From Paracoccus alkenifer (GTDB taxonomy: Bacteria > Pseudomonadota > Alphaproteobacteria > Rhodobacterales > Rhodobacteraceae): a stretch of DNA of 64,000 bases. This document shows, one piece after another, positions 1 to 8,600 of the stretch (the stretch's first letter is position 1; every line of letters starts with the position of its first letter). A program made the position numbers and the translations under genes. The DNA lies in assembly GCF_900108405.1 (NCBI RefSeq), contig NZ_FNXG01000006.1:1-64000 (forward strand). Direction: 5' to 3'. A model generated the notes under the pieces. That model was not told the origin of the DNA. It saw only the letters and a list, made by a program, of their open reading frames with translations, and did not search any database.

Positions 1-551
1 CCGGTCGCGCCTTGGCTCTGGCCGACCAGCGCGGCCATCTCGGCGCGGTTGCTGTCGATATTGCCGACCGCGCCCGCCTGCACGCGCATGGCGTCCTGCA
101 AGCCGCCGACCGTGTTTTCCCAACGGCCGCGCGCATCGGCGACCAGTTGGGCGTCGGTCGCCGAAAGCGAGACGTTGCCATATTGCTGCTGGAACGCTTG
201 GTCGATCTGCCCGACCTCGAACGCGATGTTCTGCGCTTGGCCGAGAAGCTGTTGCGTGCGCTGGACGTTCTGCTGGAGCTGCTGGAGCGAGCTATGCGGC
301 AGGCTCGCAAGGTTGCGGGCCTGATTGATGAGCATCTGCGCTTCATTCTGGAGGCTGGTGATCTGGTTATTGATCTGTTCGAGCGTGCGCGCTGCCGTGA
401 GGACGTTCTGCGCGTAGTTGCTCGGGTCATAGACGATGCGGCCGAAGCCGAATTGCGCATGGGCCGGGCTTGCCAGCATGGGCGAAAGCGCGACCGGAAC
501 GGCGAGCGCCAGCGCAAGGGCCGAGGCCCCGACAAACTTGGAATAGGTCAT
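1..551 (-). CDS. trbJ: TrbJ, VirB5-like conjugative pilus protein (3' end outside window)
   Basis: The reading frame opens at an ATG at 551 that overlaps the trbE stop as ATGA and runs off the left edge of the window. About 183 residues are visible. They begin with a signal peptide (MTYSKFVGASALALALAVP..., with an Ala-x-Ala region before QFGFGRIVYDP). A Gln-rich helical region follows, with segments such as QQLQQNVQRTQQLLGQAQN, typical of TrbJ and VirB5 minor pilus or adhesin proteins of the periplasm. It is the last visible gene of the leftward trb operon, where TrbJ normally follows TrbE. trbL and later trb genes should lie to the left of the window. Confidence 0.88.
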   Translation of the reverse strand, partial: MTYSKFVGASALALALAVPVALSPMLASPAHAQFGFGRIVYDPSNYAQNVLTAARTLEQINNQITSLQNEAQMLINQARNLASLPHSSLQQLQQNVQRTQQLLGQAQNIAFEVGQIDQAFQQQYGNVSLSATDAQLVADARGRWENTVGGLQDAMRVQAGAVGNIDSNRAEMAALVGQSQGAT

Positions 552-3034
552 GGAAGAATCTCCTGTGGGGTATCGAGCCGGGCCGGCGCGGCGGATTCCG
601 GCCGGTCGGCAAGATTGGTGAGGTTGGGGATCAGGTCGGCCGCCCAATCGACGCCGCGCTCACGCAGCCATGCGGCGAGGAAGCCGTCGCGGCCGTGTTC
701 GGCGATGATCTGCGCTATGAGCGTCTGGTCGGATTTGGCGGATGCGGCGCAGAGCGCGAGGCCGACTTCGGACAGGCCAAGCTCGAACAGCCGATTGCCG
801 CGCCGCGACTGGCAGTAATAATCCCGCTTGGGCGTGGCCCGTGCGAGGATTTCGATCTGCCTGTCATTGAGGCCGAAGCGGCGATAGATGGCCGTGATCT
901 GCGGCTCGATGGCACGCTCGTTCGGCAACAGGAGCCGCGTCGGGCAGCTCTCGATAATCGCGGGCGCGATGTTGCTGCCGTCAATGTCGGACAGGCTTTG
1001 CGTGGCGAAGACGACCGAGGCGTTCTTTTTTCTCAACGTCTTGAGCCATTCGCGGAGCTGGCCGGCGAACCCCTCGTCGTCCAGCGCAAGCCAGCCCTCG
1101 TCGATGATGAGCAGCGTCGGCCGCCCGTCGAGCCGGTCGCCGATGCGATGGAACAGATAGGCGAGCACGGCCGGGGCCGCGCCGGTCCCGACAAGGCCCT
1201 CGATCTCGAAGGCTTGCACGTCCGCCGATCCCAAATGCTCTGTCTCGGCGTCGAGCAACCGGCCATAGGCACCGCCCACGCAGAACGGACGGAGCGCCTG
1301 TTTCAGATCGTTGGATTGCAGCAGGACCGCAAGGCCGGTGATCGTGCGTTCTTCGACCGGCGCGGAGGCGAGCGAAGTCAGCGCCGTCCAAAGATGCTCC
1401 TTCACCTCGGGCGTGATGGCGATGCCTTCGCGCATGAGGATGGCGGCAATCCAGTCCGCCGCCCATGCGCGTTCATAGGTATCGTGGATGCGGGCAAGCG
1501 GCTGGAGCGAGACGGACGCCTCGGCCCCTTCTGTCAGCCCGCCGCCAAGGTCGTGCCAGTCACCGCCCATGGCGAGCGACGCAGCGCGGATCGAGCCGCC
1601 GAAGTCGAAGGCGAAAACCTGCGATCCCGCATAGCGCCGGAACTGCAAGGCCATGAGGGCGAGCAGCACGGATTTGCCCGCGCCTGTGGGGCCGACGACA
1701 AGGGTGTGGCCTACGTCGCCGACATGGAGGGATAACCGGAACGGGGTTGAGCCTTCGGTCTTTCCAAAGAGCAAAGGGGGTGCACCGAAATGCTCGTCCC
1801 GTTCCGGCCCCGCCCACACCGCTGAAAGCGGGATCATGTGGGCGAGATTCAAAGTGCTGATGGGCGGCTGGCGGACATTGGCGTAGGCGTGTCCGGGCAG
1901 ACTGCCGAGCCATGCGTCAACCGCGTTGACCGTCTCGGCCATGGCGGTGAAGTCGCGGCCCTGAACGATCTTCTCGACCAGGCGCAGCTTCTCGTCGGCA
2001 AGGCGCGGGTCGGCATCCCAAACGGTGACGGTCGCCGTGACGTAGGCCATGCCCGCCACGTCCGCCCCAAGCTCCTGCAACGCCATGTCGGCGTCGAGCG
2101 CCTTGTTGGCGGCGTCGGTGTCCACGAGCGCGGACGCCTCGTTGGTCATCACCTCTTTCAGAATCGCGGCGACGCTCTTGCGCTTGGCGAACCATTGGCG
2201 ACGGATGCGGGTCAGCAGCCGGGTCGCATCGGTCTTGTCGAGCAGGATCGCGCGCGTGCTCCACCTGTAGGGGAACGGCAGCCGGTTCATTTCGTCGAGC
2301 AGGCCCGGCGTTGTCGCGGTCGGGAACCCCACGATGGTCAGGACGCGCAGATGCGCGTCGCCAAGGCGCGGCTCCAGCCCGCCGGTCAAAGGCTGGTCGG
2401 CGAGCAGCGCGTCGAGGTGCATCGGCACCTCGGGCACGCGCACGCGATGCCGGTTGGTCGAGATAGTCGAATGGAGATAGGTCAGCGTCGCGCCGTCATC
2501 CATCCAACGGCACTCGGGCATGAAGCCGTCGAGCAAGGCCAGCACGCGGTCGGTTCGGTCGATGAAGCCGCGCAGCAGCTCCCACGGGTCTACGCCGGCT
2601 TTCTCGCGGCCCTCGTAGAGCCATGCCTCAGTTCGCGCGACCTCATCGGCAGGCGGGAGCCAGAGGAAAGTCAGGTAATATTGGGACTCGAAGTGAGCGT
2701 CTTGTTCCTCGAACTGAGCTTTCCGTTCGGCATCGACCAATGCGGATGCCGCATCGGGGAACTTGCTCTCGGGGTATTGCGGAGCCGCAAGCCGAACGGC
2801 TTCGACGAAGATGCTCCAGCCGGAGCCGAGGCGGCGGACGGCATTGTTAATGCGGCCGGCGACGGCGACCAGCTCGGCCGCAACGGCGGAATCCAGATCG
2901 GGACCGCGAAACTTCGCCGTCCTCTGAAAACTCCCGTCCTTGTTCAAGACGACGCCGGAGCCGACCAATGCGGCCCATGGCAGATAGTCGGCGAGCCGGG
3001 TGGCGGTGCGGCGGTATTCGGCAAGGTTCATCAT
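548..3034 (-). CDS. trbE: TrbE, VirB4-type conjugation ATPase
   Basis: This 828-residue protein has the length and layout of TrbE/VirB4, the inner-membrane-associated ATPase that powers type IV secretion and pilus assembly. A Walker A motif (VVGPTGAGKSVLLAL) lies near residue 445 and a Walker B-like TLLIIDEGWLALDD near residue 645. Both sit in the C-terminal half, as usual for VirB4. The first of two adjacent ATGs (3034) is preferred because a GAGGGC Shine-Dalgarno stretch sits six bases upstream. trbD lies just upstream and trbJ just downstream with an ATGA overlap, so the genes are translationally coupled. Confidence 0.93.
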   Translation of the reverse strand: MMNLAEYRRTATRLADYLPWAALVGSGVVLNKDGSFQRTAKFRGPDLDSAVAAELVAVAGRINNAVRRLGSGWSIFVEAVRLAAPQYPESKFPDAASALVDAERKAQFEEQDAHFESQYYLTFLWLPPADEVARTEAWLYEGREKAGVDPWELLRGFIDRTDRVLALLDGFMPECRWMDDGATLTYLHSTISTNRHRVRVPEVPMHLDALLADQPLTGGLEPRLGDAHLRVLTIVGFPTATTPGLLDEMNRLPFPYRWSTRAILLDKTDATRLLTRIRRQWFAKRKSVAAILKEVMTNEASALVDTDAANKALDADMALQELGADVAGMAYVTATVTVWDADPRLADEKLRLVEKIVQGRDFTAMAETVNAVDAWLGSLPGHAYANVRQPPISTLNLAHMIPLSAVWAGPERDEHFGAPPLLFGKTEGSTPFRLSLHVGDVGHTLVVGPTGAGKSVLLALMALQFRRYAGSQVFAFDFGGSIRAASLAMGGDWHDLGGGLTEGAEASVSLQPLARIHDTYERAWAADWIAAILMREGIAITPEVKEHLWTALTSLASAPVEERTITGLAVLLQSNDLKQALRPFCVGGAYGRLLDAETEHLGSADVQAFEIEGLVGTGAAPAVLAYLFHRIGDRLDGRPTLLIIDEGWLALDDEGFAGQLREWLKTLRKKNASVVFATQSLSDIDGSNIAPAIIESCPTRLLLPNERAIEPQITAIYRRFGLNDRQIEILARATPKRDYYCQSRRGNRLFELGLSEVGLALCAASAKSDQTLIAQIIAEHGRDGFLAAWLRERGVDWAADLIPNLTNLADRPESAAPARLDTPQEILP

Positions 3035-3044
3035 GGCCGCGCCC

Positions 3045-3326
3045 TCACACCGACAGGAAAGCCGGGATGCGGATATGCCGCCGTCCGACCTCGACGAATT
3101 GAGGATCGCGTTTCGCCGCCGATACCGCTGCGAAATGGCCGATGGCCCATATGGCGATGCCGACCAGCCAGAGGCGCAGGCCGAGGCCCACGGCCCCGGC
3201 CAGCGTTCCGTTCAGAATCGCGATGGAGCGCGGTGCGCCGCCGAGCAGGATATGCTCGGTCAGCGCCCGGTGAACCGGGATCGTGAAGCCCGGAACGGCG
3301 TCCAGTTGCTCGAACGCGGCCGCCAT
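3045..3326 (-). CDS. trbD: TrbD, VirB3-like inner-membrane transfer protein
   Basis: This 93-residue protein has a hydrophilic N-terminus (FEQLDAVPGFTIPVHRALTEHILLGGAPRS). One or two closely spaced membrane segments follow (IAILNGTLAGAVGLGLRLWLVG and the residues after), as in TrbD/VirB3. VirB3-type proteins work with the VirB4 ATPase, and here trbE is the next gene. The start shares one base with the trbC stop (TGATG), which implies coupled translation. Length and position in the trbB-C-D-E-J order support the call. Confidence 0.9.
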   Translation of the reverse strand: MAAAFEQLDAVPGFTIPVHRALTEHILLGGAPRSIAILNGTLAGAVGLGLRLWLVGIAIWAIGHFAAVSAAKRDPQFVEVGRRHIRIPAFLSV

Positions 3327-3658
3327 CAGATGAGCGCCCCGCCGCCGAACGAGAAGAATGAGAGGAAGAAACTCGACGCCGCAAAGGCGATGGACAGGCC
3401 GAACACGATCTGGATCAGGCGACGGAATCCGCCGCTGGTATCGCCGAACGCGAGGGTCAGGCCGGTGACAATGATAATTATCACCGCGATGATCTTGGCG
3501 ACCGGCCCCTCAATGGACTGGAGGATGCTTTGGAGCGGTGCTTCCCACGGCATCGACGAACCGGACGCATGAGCGGCCGGGGCGAGCATGAGACTGATGG
3601 CAAGGGCGGATGCGGCGGTCGCCATGCGGCGATAGCCGCGCGAAAGCGTGCGGATCAT
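3326..3658 (-). CDS. trbC: TrbC, VirB2-like pilin
   Basis: This 110-residue pro-pilin has a long signal region (ATAASALAISLMLAPAAHA), a short mature head, and two hydrophobic segments (IIAVIIIIVTGLTLAF and IVFGLSIAFAASSFFLSFF) typical of VirB2/TrbC pilins. The ATG overlaps the trbB stop as ATGA. TrbC of IncP-type systems is cyclised by a TraF-type peptidase. A TraF-like S26 peptidase is encoded on this element at 14312-14857, which is consistent with that maturation route. Confidence 0.92.
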   Translation of the reverse strand: MIRTLSRGYRRMATAASALAISLMLAPAAHASGSSMPWEAPLQSILQSIEGPVAKIIAVIIIIVTGLTLAFGDTSGGFRRLIQIVFGLSIAFAASSFFLSFFSFGGGALI

Positions 3659-4638
3659 TGGGGTTCTCCTGTGCTGGTTTGGATTGCGGGGGTGATGCGG
3701 TAGTCGCCGTCCGGCCCCAGCCCCTCGACGCGGGCAAGCTCGGCCAGCCGGCGCGCGGAGCCGCGCCCGGAAAGGACGGCAACAAGGTCGATTGTCTCGG
3801 CGATCAGGGCGCGCGGGACGGTGACGACAGCCTCTTGGATGAGCTGTTCAAGGCGACGGAGCGCACCGATGCCAGTGCCTGCATGGATGGTGCCGATCCC
3901 GCCCGGATGGCCGGTGCCCCACGCTTTCAGAAGGTCGAGGGCTTCCGATCCCCGCACCTCGCCGATGGGAATACGGTCGGGGCGCAGGCGCAGCGAGGAA
4001 CGGACCAGATCGGAAAGCGTCGCCACGCCGTCTTTCGTCCGCATGGCGACAAGGTTGGGCGCGGCGCATTGCAGCTCGCGCGTGTCCTCGATGATGACGA
4101 CGCGATCCGCCGTCTTCGCTACCTCGGCGAGCAGAGCGTTGGTCAGCGTGGTCTTGCCGGTGCTGGTGCCGCCCGCCACGAGGATGTTGGCGCGGGAAGA
4201 AACGGCCTCGCGTAGCGTCGCAGCCTGATCGGCGGACATGATGCCCGCCGCCACATAATCGTCGAGGCTGAACACGGCGACGGCGGGCTTGCGGATGGCG
4301 AAGGTCGGGGCGGCGACCACGGGCGGCAGCAGGCCCTCGAATCTTTCGCCCGACTCCGGCAGCTCGGCCGAGACGCGGGGGCTGCGGGCGTGAACCTCCG
4401 CACCGACATGATGCGCGACCAGCCGCACGATGCGTTCGCCATCGGCGGCGGACAGGCGCTCGCCCGTGTCGGAAAGCCCTTCGGACAGGCGGTCGATCCA
4501 CAACCGCCCGTCCGGGTTCAGCATCACCTCGACCACGGCCGGGTCTTCGAGCAGCCGGGCAATGGCGGGGCCGAGCGCGGTACGCAACATGCGCGCGCCG
4601 CGCGCAATGGCTTCCGGTCTTTGGTGGTTGGTGGTCAT
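3655..4638 (-). CDS. trbB: TrbB, VirB11-type secretion ATPase
   Basis: This 327-residue cytoplasmic hexameric ATPase of the VirB11/PulE family belongs to the mating-pair formation system. Walker A is [17 protein letters not shown] at about residues 154-170. An Asp box ([12 protein letters not shown]) and a His box ([12 protein letters not shown]) follow in the normal order. It is the first gene of the visible trb operon (trbB-C-D-E-J). The region upstream (4639-4902) contains a promoter-like pair and a repeated motif also seen upstream of traG. In related elements a CopG-like gene normally abuts trbB; here a trpS gene separates the two. Confidence 0.94.
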   Translation of the reverse strand: MTTNHQRPEAIARGARMLRTALGPAIARLLEDPAVVEVMLNPDGRLWIDRLSEGLSDTGERLSAADGERIVRLVAHHVGAEVHARSPRVSAELPESGERFEGLLPPVVAAPTFAIRKPAVAVFSLDDYVAAGIMSADQAATLREAVSSRANILVAGGTSTGKTTLTNALLAEVAKTADRVVIIEDTRELQCAAPNLVAMRTKDGVATLSDLVRSSLRLRPDRIPIGEVRGSEALDLLKAWGTGHPGGIGTIHAGTGIGALRRLEQLIQEAVVTVPRALIAETIDLVAVLSGRGSARRLAELARVEGLGPDGDYRITPAIQTSTGEPQ

Positions 4639-4692
4639 GTCGGCCCCGGCTTCTTGCGGGGACGCGACAGGCGATCCCCGGATCGGGGTCGA

Positions 4693-4722
4693 TTAAGAGA
4701 GGCCGAAATCCGGCCGGTTCAA
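4693..4722 (-). promoter_or_regulatory. Candidate promoter of the trbB operon
   Basis: On the minus strand TTGAAC (4722-4717) is followed after 18 bases by TCTTAA (4698-4693), a reasonable sigma70-like pair about 55 bases upstream of the trbB start. The copy of the CGGCAAATAGG motif at 4761-4771 lies just upstream of it. The assignment rests on spacing and resemblance only. Confidence 0.4.
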
Positions 4723-4760
4723 CAAGTATCTAGCTGCGTGCGGTGATCGGCGGCGAACGG

Positions 4761-4771
4761 CGGCAAATAGG
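4761..4771. promoter_or_regulatory. ICE repeat motif CGGCAAATAGG, copy 1 (trbB side)
   Basis: This is an exact copy of an 11-bp motif also present at 8647-8657. The match extends to GGCGGCAAATAGGA plus GGGT. It lies 40 bases upstream of the trbB -35-like element. Variants occur upstream of traG and of the alpA-like gene, so it is a candidate binding site for an element-encoded regulator. Confidence 0.45.
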
Positions 4772-4865
4772 ATGGGTAAGCTGCTCGGCTCCTACCATCC
4801 CTGAACCGATTTGGACTCGGAACAGCAATAAGTTCGCCAGAAGGCCGATCCCGCGCAATCGGAGC

Positions 4866-4892
4866 TTGGCAGACCGTAGACCACGCTATATT
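4866..4892 (+). promoter_or_regulatory. Candidate promoter of the trpS leader
   Basis: TTGGCA at 4866-4871 and TATATT at 4887-4892 are separated by 15 bases, slightly short. Transcription would start near 4899-4903, at or just before the leader-peptide ATG at 4903, so the leader mRNA would be nearly leaderless. The trpE leader of Sinorhizobium is known to have such a layout. This is inferred from sequence alone. Confidence 0.45.
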
Positions 4893-4902
4893 GGTAGCGG
4901 TC

Positions 4903-4953
4903 ATGACGAACCGGCCTACAGTTCTCTCGCAACGCTGGTGGCGCGCTTTCTAA
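4903..4953 (+). CDS. trpS leader peptide with tandem Trp codons
   Basis: This short frame encodes MTNRPTVLSQRWWRAF. Two consecutive TGG codons at 4936-4941 lie five codons before the TAA stop. Tandem Trp codons in a 16-codon frame, 110 bases ahead of a tryptophanyl-tRNA synthetase gene, are the hallmark of a ribosome-mediated attenuator. A ribosome stalls there when charged tRNA-Trp is scarce. The stop codon lies inside the first hairpin (4942-4958), so stalling or completing translation would change RNA folding downstream. No clear Shine-Dalgarno sequence is seen, consistent with a near-leaderless start. Confidence 0.72.
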   Translation: MTNRPTVLSQRWWRAF

Positions 4954-5056
4954 GCGCGGCCCCGTCATATCATCTTGACCTTGGCCGCTGCTTTGGCGGC
5001 TTGGTCTATCCGATCACTTTCCATCCGACCGAGGCAGCGGCTCTTTACGAAAGAGC
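4942..5056 (+). promoter_or_regulatory. Attenuator: alternative hairpins before trpS
   Basis: Arm 1 (4942-4948, CGCGCTT) pairs perfectly with arm 2 (4952-4958, AAGCGCG). Arm 2 extended (4956-4961, GCGGCC) can instead pair with arm 3 (4983-4988, GGCCGC). Arm 3 (4984-4988, GCCGC) can pair with arm 4 (4996-5000, GCGGC). The 1:2, 2:3 and 3:4 pairings exclude each other, as in trp attenuators. Only a weak T-rich stretch follows arm 4. A further perfect hairpin (5040-5046 with 5050-5056) covers the AAAGAG sequence in front of the trpS start at 5064, so control may also act on translation. Confidence 0.65.
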
Positions 5057-5063
5057 TTCGACA

Positions 5064-6092
5064 ATGCCCTCGGAAACTGACCTCCGCTCTGTAATCTTGA
5101 CTGGCGACCGCACTACCGGCCCCTTGCATTTGGGGCACTATGTGGGATCGCTCCGCAATCGAGTCGCGCTCCAGTATCAGCACAAGCAATATCTTCTGCT
5201 CGCTGATACCCAAGCACTGACTGATAATGCCCATGATCCCGAGAAGGTGCGGCGCAACGTCATGGAAGTGACGTTGCACTATTTGGGCGTTGGCATAGAC
5301 CCGACGATTTCAACAATCTGCGTCCAGTCGGCGTTGCCCGCGCTGGCTGAATTGACGATGCTCTACCTAAATTTTGTCACGGTAGCCCGGCTCGAACGGA
5401 ATCCAACGATTAAGGATGAAATTCAGGCTCGCGGTTTCGGCCGCGACATACCTGCCGGCTTCCTGTGCTATCCAGTTGGGCAGGCCGCCGATATTACGGG
5501 GTTTAAGGCAACCATTGTCCCGGTCGGCGAAGATCAGGCACCGTTGATCGAACAGACAAACGAGATCGTGCGCCGTCTTAATCGTCAAACAAGTAAATCG
5601 GTTCTTCCAGAGGCTCGCGCGCTTATTCCCGCTATCGGGCGATTGCCCGGTGTGGATGGCAAAGCCAAAATGAGTAAGTCTCAAGGCAATGCAATTCTGC
5701 TGTCGGCGAGTGATGAAGAAATCAAGGAAGCCGTCAACCAGATGTATACGGACCCCGATCATCTGCGGATTTCCGATCCCGGCCGCGTCGAGGGAAATGT
5801 CGTCTTCACCTATCTCGACGCATTCGACGAAGACCGCGAGGCTATCGCGGAGCTGAAAGCCCACTATCGTCGGGGTGGTCTTGGGGACATGGTGTTGAAG
5901 CGCCGCCTGATTTCCGTGCTACAGACGTTGCTTGCTCCAATTCGAGAGCGTCGATTGACGCTCGCTCAAGACCGGGACTATCTGATGGATGTCCTTCAAA
6001 CGGGTGCGCGAATTGGCAGAGAGATTACCGAGGCAACGAAAGAGGAAGTGATGGACGCGCTTGGGACATTCCGTCTCGATCTCCGAAGTTAG
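5064..6092 (+). CDS. trpS: Auxiliary tryptophanyl-tRNA synthetase
   Basis: This 342-residue class I synthetase charges tRNA-Trp with tryptophan. The HIGH motif is PLHLGHYVGS near residue 20 and the KMSKS loop is AKMSKSQGN near residue 200. The start at 5064 (MPSETDL) gives the usual family length; the in-frame upstream stretch looks non-coding and holds the attenuator. The HLGH form and the motif LVTVARLERNP-like (here FVTVARLERNPTIKDEI) resemble auxiliary TrpRS enzymes. Some of those, in Streptomyces, resist the inhibitor indolmycin; resistance here is inference. It is the only rightward gene in the transfer region. Its stop overlaps the convergent stop of the copG-like gene by four bases. 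Confidence 0.9.
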   Translation: MPSETDLRSVILTGDRTTGPLHLGHYVGSLRNRVALQYQHKQYLLLADTQALTDNAHDPEKVRRNVMEVTLHYLGVGIDPTISTICVQSALPALAELTMLYLNFVTVARLERNPTIKDEIQARGFGRDIPAGFLCYPVGQAADITGFKATIVPVGEDQAPLIEQTNEIVRRLNRQTSKSVLPEARALIPAIGRLPGVDGKAKMSKSQGNAILLSASDEEIKEAVNQMYTDPDHLRISDPGRVEGNVVFTYLDAFDEDREAIAELKAHYRRGGLGDMVLKRRLISVLQTLLAPIRERRLTLAQDRDYLMDVLQTGARIGREITEATKEEVMDALGTFRLDLRS

Positions 6093-6544
6093 CTTTTTTC
6101 GGATGTTGTATCGGCGGCGGCGTCAATATCGCGCGACAGTTCCTTTAGGAATCTGTCGCCCGTCGCCAGCCGCTTGCCGAGGGTCTGCATGAAGCCCTCG
6201 AACCGTTCCGCGCCTTTGGCGCGGGCTGCGGATTGTGCGGCTCCCGTAAGCGGCGGCGTGATGGTCATCCAGAAATGGATGTACTGCGCGACCGTCTCGC
6301 CGAGGACGGCGAGATCCAGGTCGAGCGTATCGATCTGGCGGCCGAGCTTGTCCAGGCGGCGCGACATAGCGGCTTCAAGCTGGTCGTCGGCATCGCCGGA
6401 CAGGTAGGACATGACCGCCGCCTCCACGATGGCGGATTTCGAGACATTGCGGCGTAGCGCCACCGAGCGGCGCAACGCCATCGCCTCGATCTGCGGAATG
6501 AGCGCGGGGTCGAAATAGAGATTCAGGCGGGTTCTGGTTGCCAT
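6089..6544 (-). CDS. CopG-like ribbon-helix-helix protein of the transfer operon
   Basis: This is a 151-residue protein. Its N-terminus (MATRTRLNLYFDPALIPQIEAMA...) matches the ribbon-helix-helix pattern of CopG/Arc DNA-binding proteins: a short beta strand, then two helices including RNVSKSAIVEAAVMSYL. The rest is helical and of unknown role. The start at 6544 has a GAGG Shine-Dalgarno nine bases upstream and lies inside the end of traG. In related elements this gene links traG and trbB; here trpS follows it in opposite orientation with overlapping stop codons. Confidence 0.8.
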   Translation of the reverse strand: MATRTRLNLYFDPALIPQIEAMALRRSVALRRNVSKSAIVEAAVMSYLSGDADDQLEAAMSRRLDKLGRQIDTLDLDLAVLGETVAQYIHFWMTITPPLTGAAQSAARAKGAERFEGFMQTLGKRLATGDRFLKELSRDIDAAADTTSEKS

Positions 6545-6554
6545 TGGCGTGTCC

Positions 6555-8543
6555 TCAAAGGTCGATTCCATCATCGGGATTCAATGCCACTTGCCGCGCC
6601 ACCATCCTCATGCGTTGGCGCATGGCGCGGGCTTTGGCCGCGTCAACGTCCGGCTCGTCGTCCAGAAACTCGAACTCCTGTTCGGGCGATGGCGGCGGCG
6701 CGACGATTTCCTCTTGGCTTGGCAGCTCCGGCTCGCGGCGGATGCCGGCATTGGCCGGATCGCCCTCGGCCCCGTGTGCGGCGTCGGTCGCGGAACGGCT
6801 TTCTGCCGCGACCACACGGCCGGACCAATCATCGGCGGATGGGCTGGGCGCCAGCGGAGCGGCGACCAGATCGGGCGGGGTCAGGATGCGTTCCTGCAAC
6901 CGCGCGTCCTCGAAATACCGGGCCTTGGTGGCGCGGATCGGGGGCGTGCCCGCAACCATGACAATTTCGTCGGTCGGCGGAAGCTGCATGATTTCGCCCG
7001 GCGTGAGTAGTGGGCGCGCCGTCTCCTGCCGCGAAACCATCAAATGCCCTAACCATGGCGCAAGGCGGTGCCCGGCATAGTTGGTGGAATCGCGCAGCTC
7101 GGTCGCCGTGCCGAGTGCGTCGCTCACCCGCTTGGCGGTGCGCTCGTCGTTGGTGGCGAAGCTGACGCGGACATGGCAGTTGTCGAGGATCGCGTTGTTC
7201 GGCCCGTAGGCGCGCTCGATCTGGTTGAGGCTCTGCGCGATCAGGAAGCCTTTGATTCCGTAGCCCGCCATGAAGGCCAGGGCGGACTCGAAAAAATCCA
7301 ATCTGCCGAGCGCCGGAAACTCGTCCAGCATCAACAGCAGCCGATGACACTTGCCGGAGGTAGTCAATTCCTCGGTCAACCGCCTGCCGATCTGGTTGAG
7401 GATCAGGCGGATAAGCGGCTTGGTGCGGTTTATGTCGGACGGCGGCACGACAAGATAGAGCGTGACGGGCTGGTGGCTTCCCACCAGATCGGCAATGCGC
7501 CAGTCGCACCGCGCCGTCACCCGCGCCACGACAGGATCGCGGTAGAGGCCGAGAAACGACATGGCGGTGCTTAAGACGCCCGACCGTTCGTTTTCGGATT
7601 TGTTCAACAGCTCGCGGGCCGATGACGCGATGACTGGATGAACGCCGGCCTCGCCGAGATGCGGCGTATCCATCATGGCGCGCAAGGTCGCCTCGACCGG
7701 ACGGCGGGGATCGGAGAGGAAGTTGGCGACGCCCGCCAGCGTCTTGTCTTTCTCCGCATAGAGAACATGCAGGATCGCGCCGACCAGCAAGCTATGGCTG
7801 GTCTTTTCCCAATGGTTGCGCTTGTCCAAGCTTCCTTCGGGATCGACCAGAATATCCGCGATGTTCTGCACGTCGCGGACTTCCCATTCGCCTTGCCTGA
7901 CTTCGAGCAGCGGATTGTAGGCGGACGATCTGGCGTTCGTGGGATCGAACAGCAGCACACGGCCATGCTTCGCGCGGAAGCCGGCTGTCAGCGTCCAGTT
8001 TTCCCCTTTTATGTCGTGAACGATGGCGGATGCCGGCCATGTCAGCAGCGTCGGCACCACCAGCCCGACACCTTTGCCGCTGCGCGTCGGGGCGAAGCAT
8101 AGGACATGCTCGGGACCGTCATGGCGCAGATAGTCCCGGTCGTATCGGCCGAGCAGGACGCCATCGGGGCCGAGCAATCCGGCCGCGCGGATTTCCTTGT
8201 CCTCGGCCCATCGTGCGGAGCCGTAGGTGGCGACGTTGCGCGCCTCCCGTGCCCGGATGATCGACATGAGGATGGCGGCGGCGATGGCGAGGAAGCCGCC
8301 CGATACGGCGATGATACCGCCCTCGACGAAGATCGCGGGCGCGTAGGCGTCGAACGAAAACCACCACCAGAAGAAGGCGGGCGGGTAATAGACCGGCAGG
8401 CCAACCAGCTCGAACCACGGATTGCCAAGCTGGGGCTGGAAGCCGAGACGGAACGCTACCCATTGCGTCGCCGCCCACGTCATTACCAGAACGATGGTGA
8501 AGACTACGGCGATCTGACCCCAAAGGATTCGTCCTCCGCGCAA
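6555..8543 (-). CDS. traG: TraG, VirD4-type coupling protein
   Basis: This 662-residue type IV coupling protein links the relaxosome to the secretion channel at the inner membrane. N-terminal membrane segments (IAVVFTIVLVMTWAATQWVAF, then FFWWWFSFDAYAPAIFV and a third) precede the ATPase domain. Walker A is APTRSGKGVGLVVPTLL near residue 152 and Walker B is LLLMLDEFPALGRLDFFESAL near residue 400. The C-terminal 100 residues are acidic and low complexity. The gene heads the leftward transfer cluster, and two copies of the CGGCAAATAGG-type motif lie upstream (8601 and 8647). Confidence 0.93.
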   Translation of the reverse strand: MRGGRILWGQIAVVFTIVLVMTWAATQWVAFRLGFQPQLGNPWFELVGLPVYYPPAFFWWWFSFDAYAPAIFVEGGIIAVSGGFLAIAAAILMSIIRAREARNVATYGSARWAEDKEIRAAGLLGPDGVLLGRYDRDYLRHDGPEHVLCFAPTRSGKGVGLVVPTLLTWPASAIVHDIKGENWTLTAGFRAKHGRVLLFDPTNARSSAYNPLLEVRQGEWEVRDVQNIADILVDPEGSLDKRNHWEKTSHSLLVGAILHVLYAEKDKTLAGVANFLSDPRRPVEATLRAMMDTPHLGEAGVHPVIASSARELLNKSENERSGVLSTAMSFLGLYRDPVVARVTARCDWRIADLVGSHQPVTLYLVVPPSDINRTKPLIRLILNQIGRRLTEELTTSGKCHRLLLMLDEFPALGRLDFFESALAFMAGYGIKGFLIAQSLNQIERAYGPNNAILDNCHVRVSFATNDERTAKRVSDALGTATELRDSTNYAGHRLAPWLGHLMVSRQETARPLLTPGEIMQLPPTDEIVMVAGTPPIRATKARYFEDARLQERILTPPDLVAAPLAPSPSADDWSGRVVAAESRSATDAAHGAEGDPANAGIRREPELPSQEEIVAPPPSPEQEFEFLDDEPDVDAAKARAMRQRMRMVARQVALNPDDGIDL

Positions 8544-8600
8544 GGCAGGCTCCAGTCGGTAAAAGAGACGGAGCCGATCAGAGAGTAGGCAAAATCGGGG

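Noticed and set aside
4743..5063. Longer N-terminus for TrpS starting at 4743
   Set aside because: It would add 107 residues absent from the family, and the sequence holds the leader peptide, promoter-like elements and hairpins instead.
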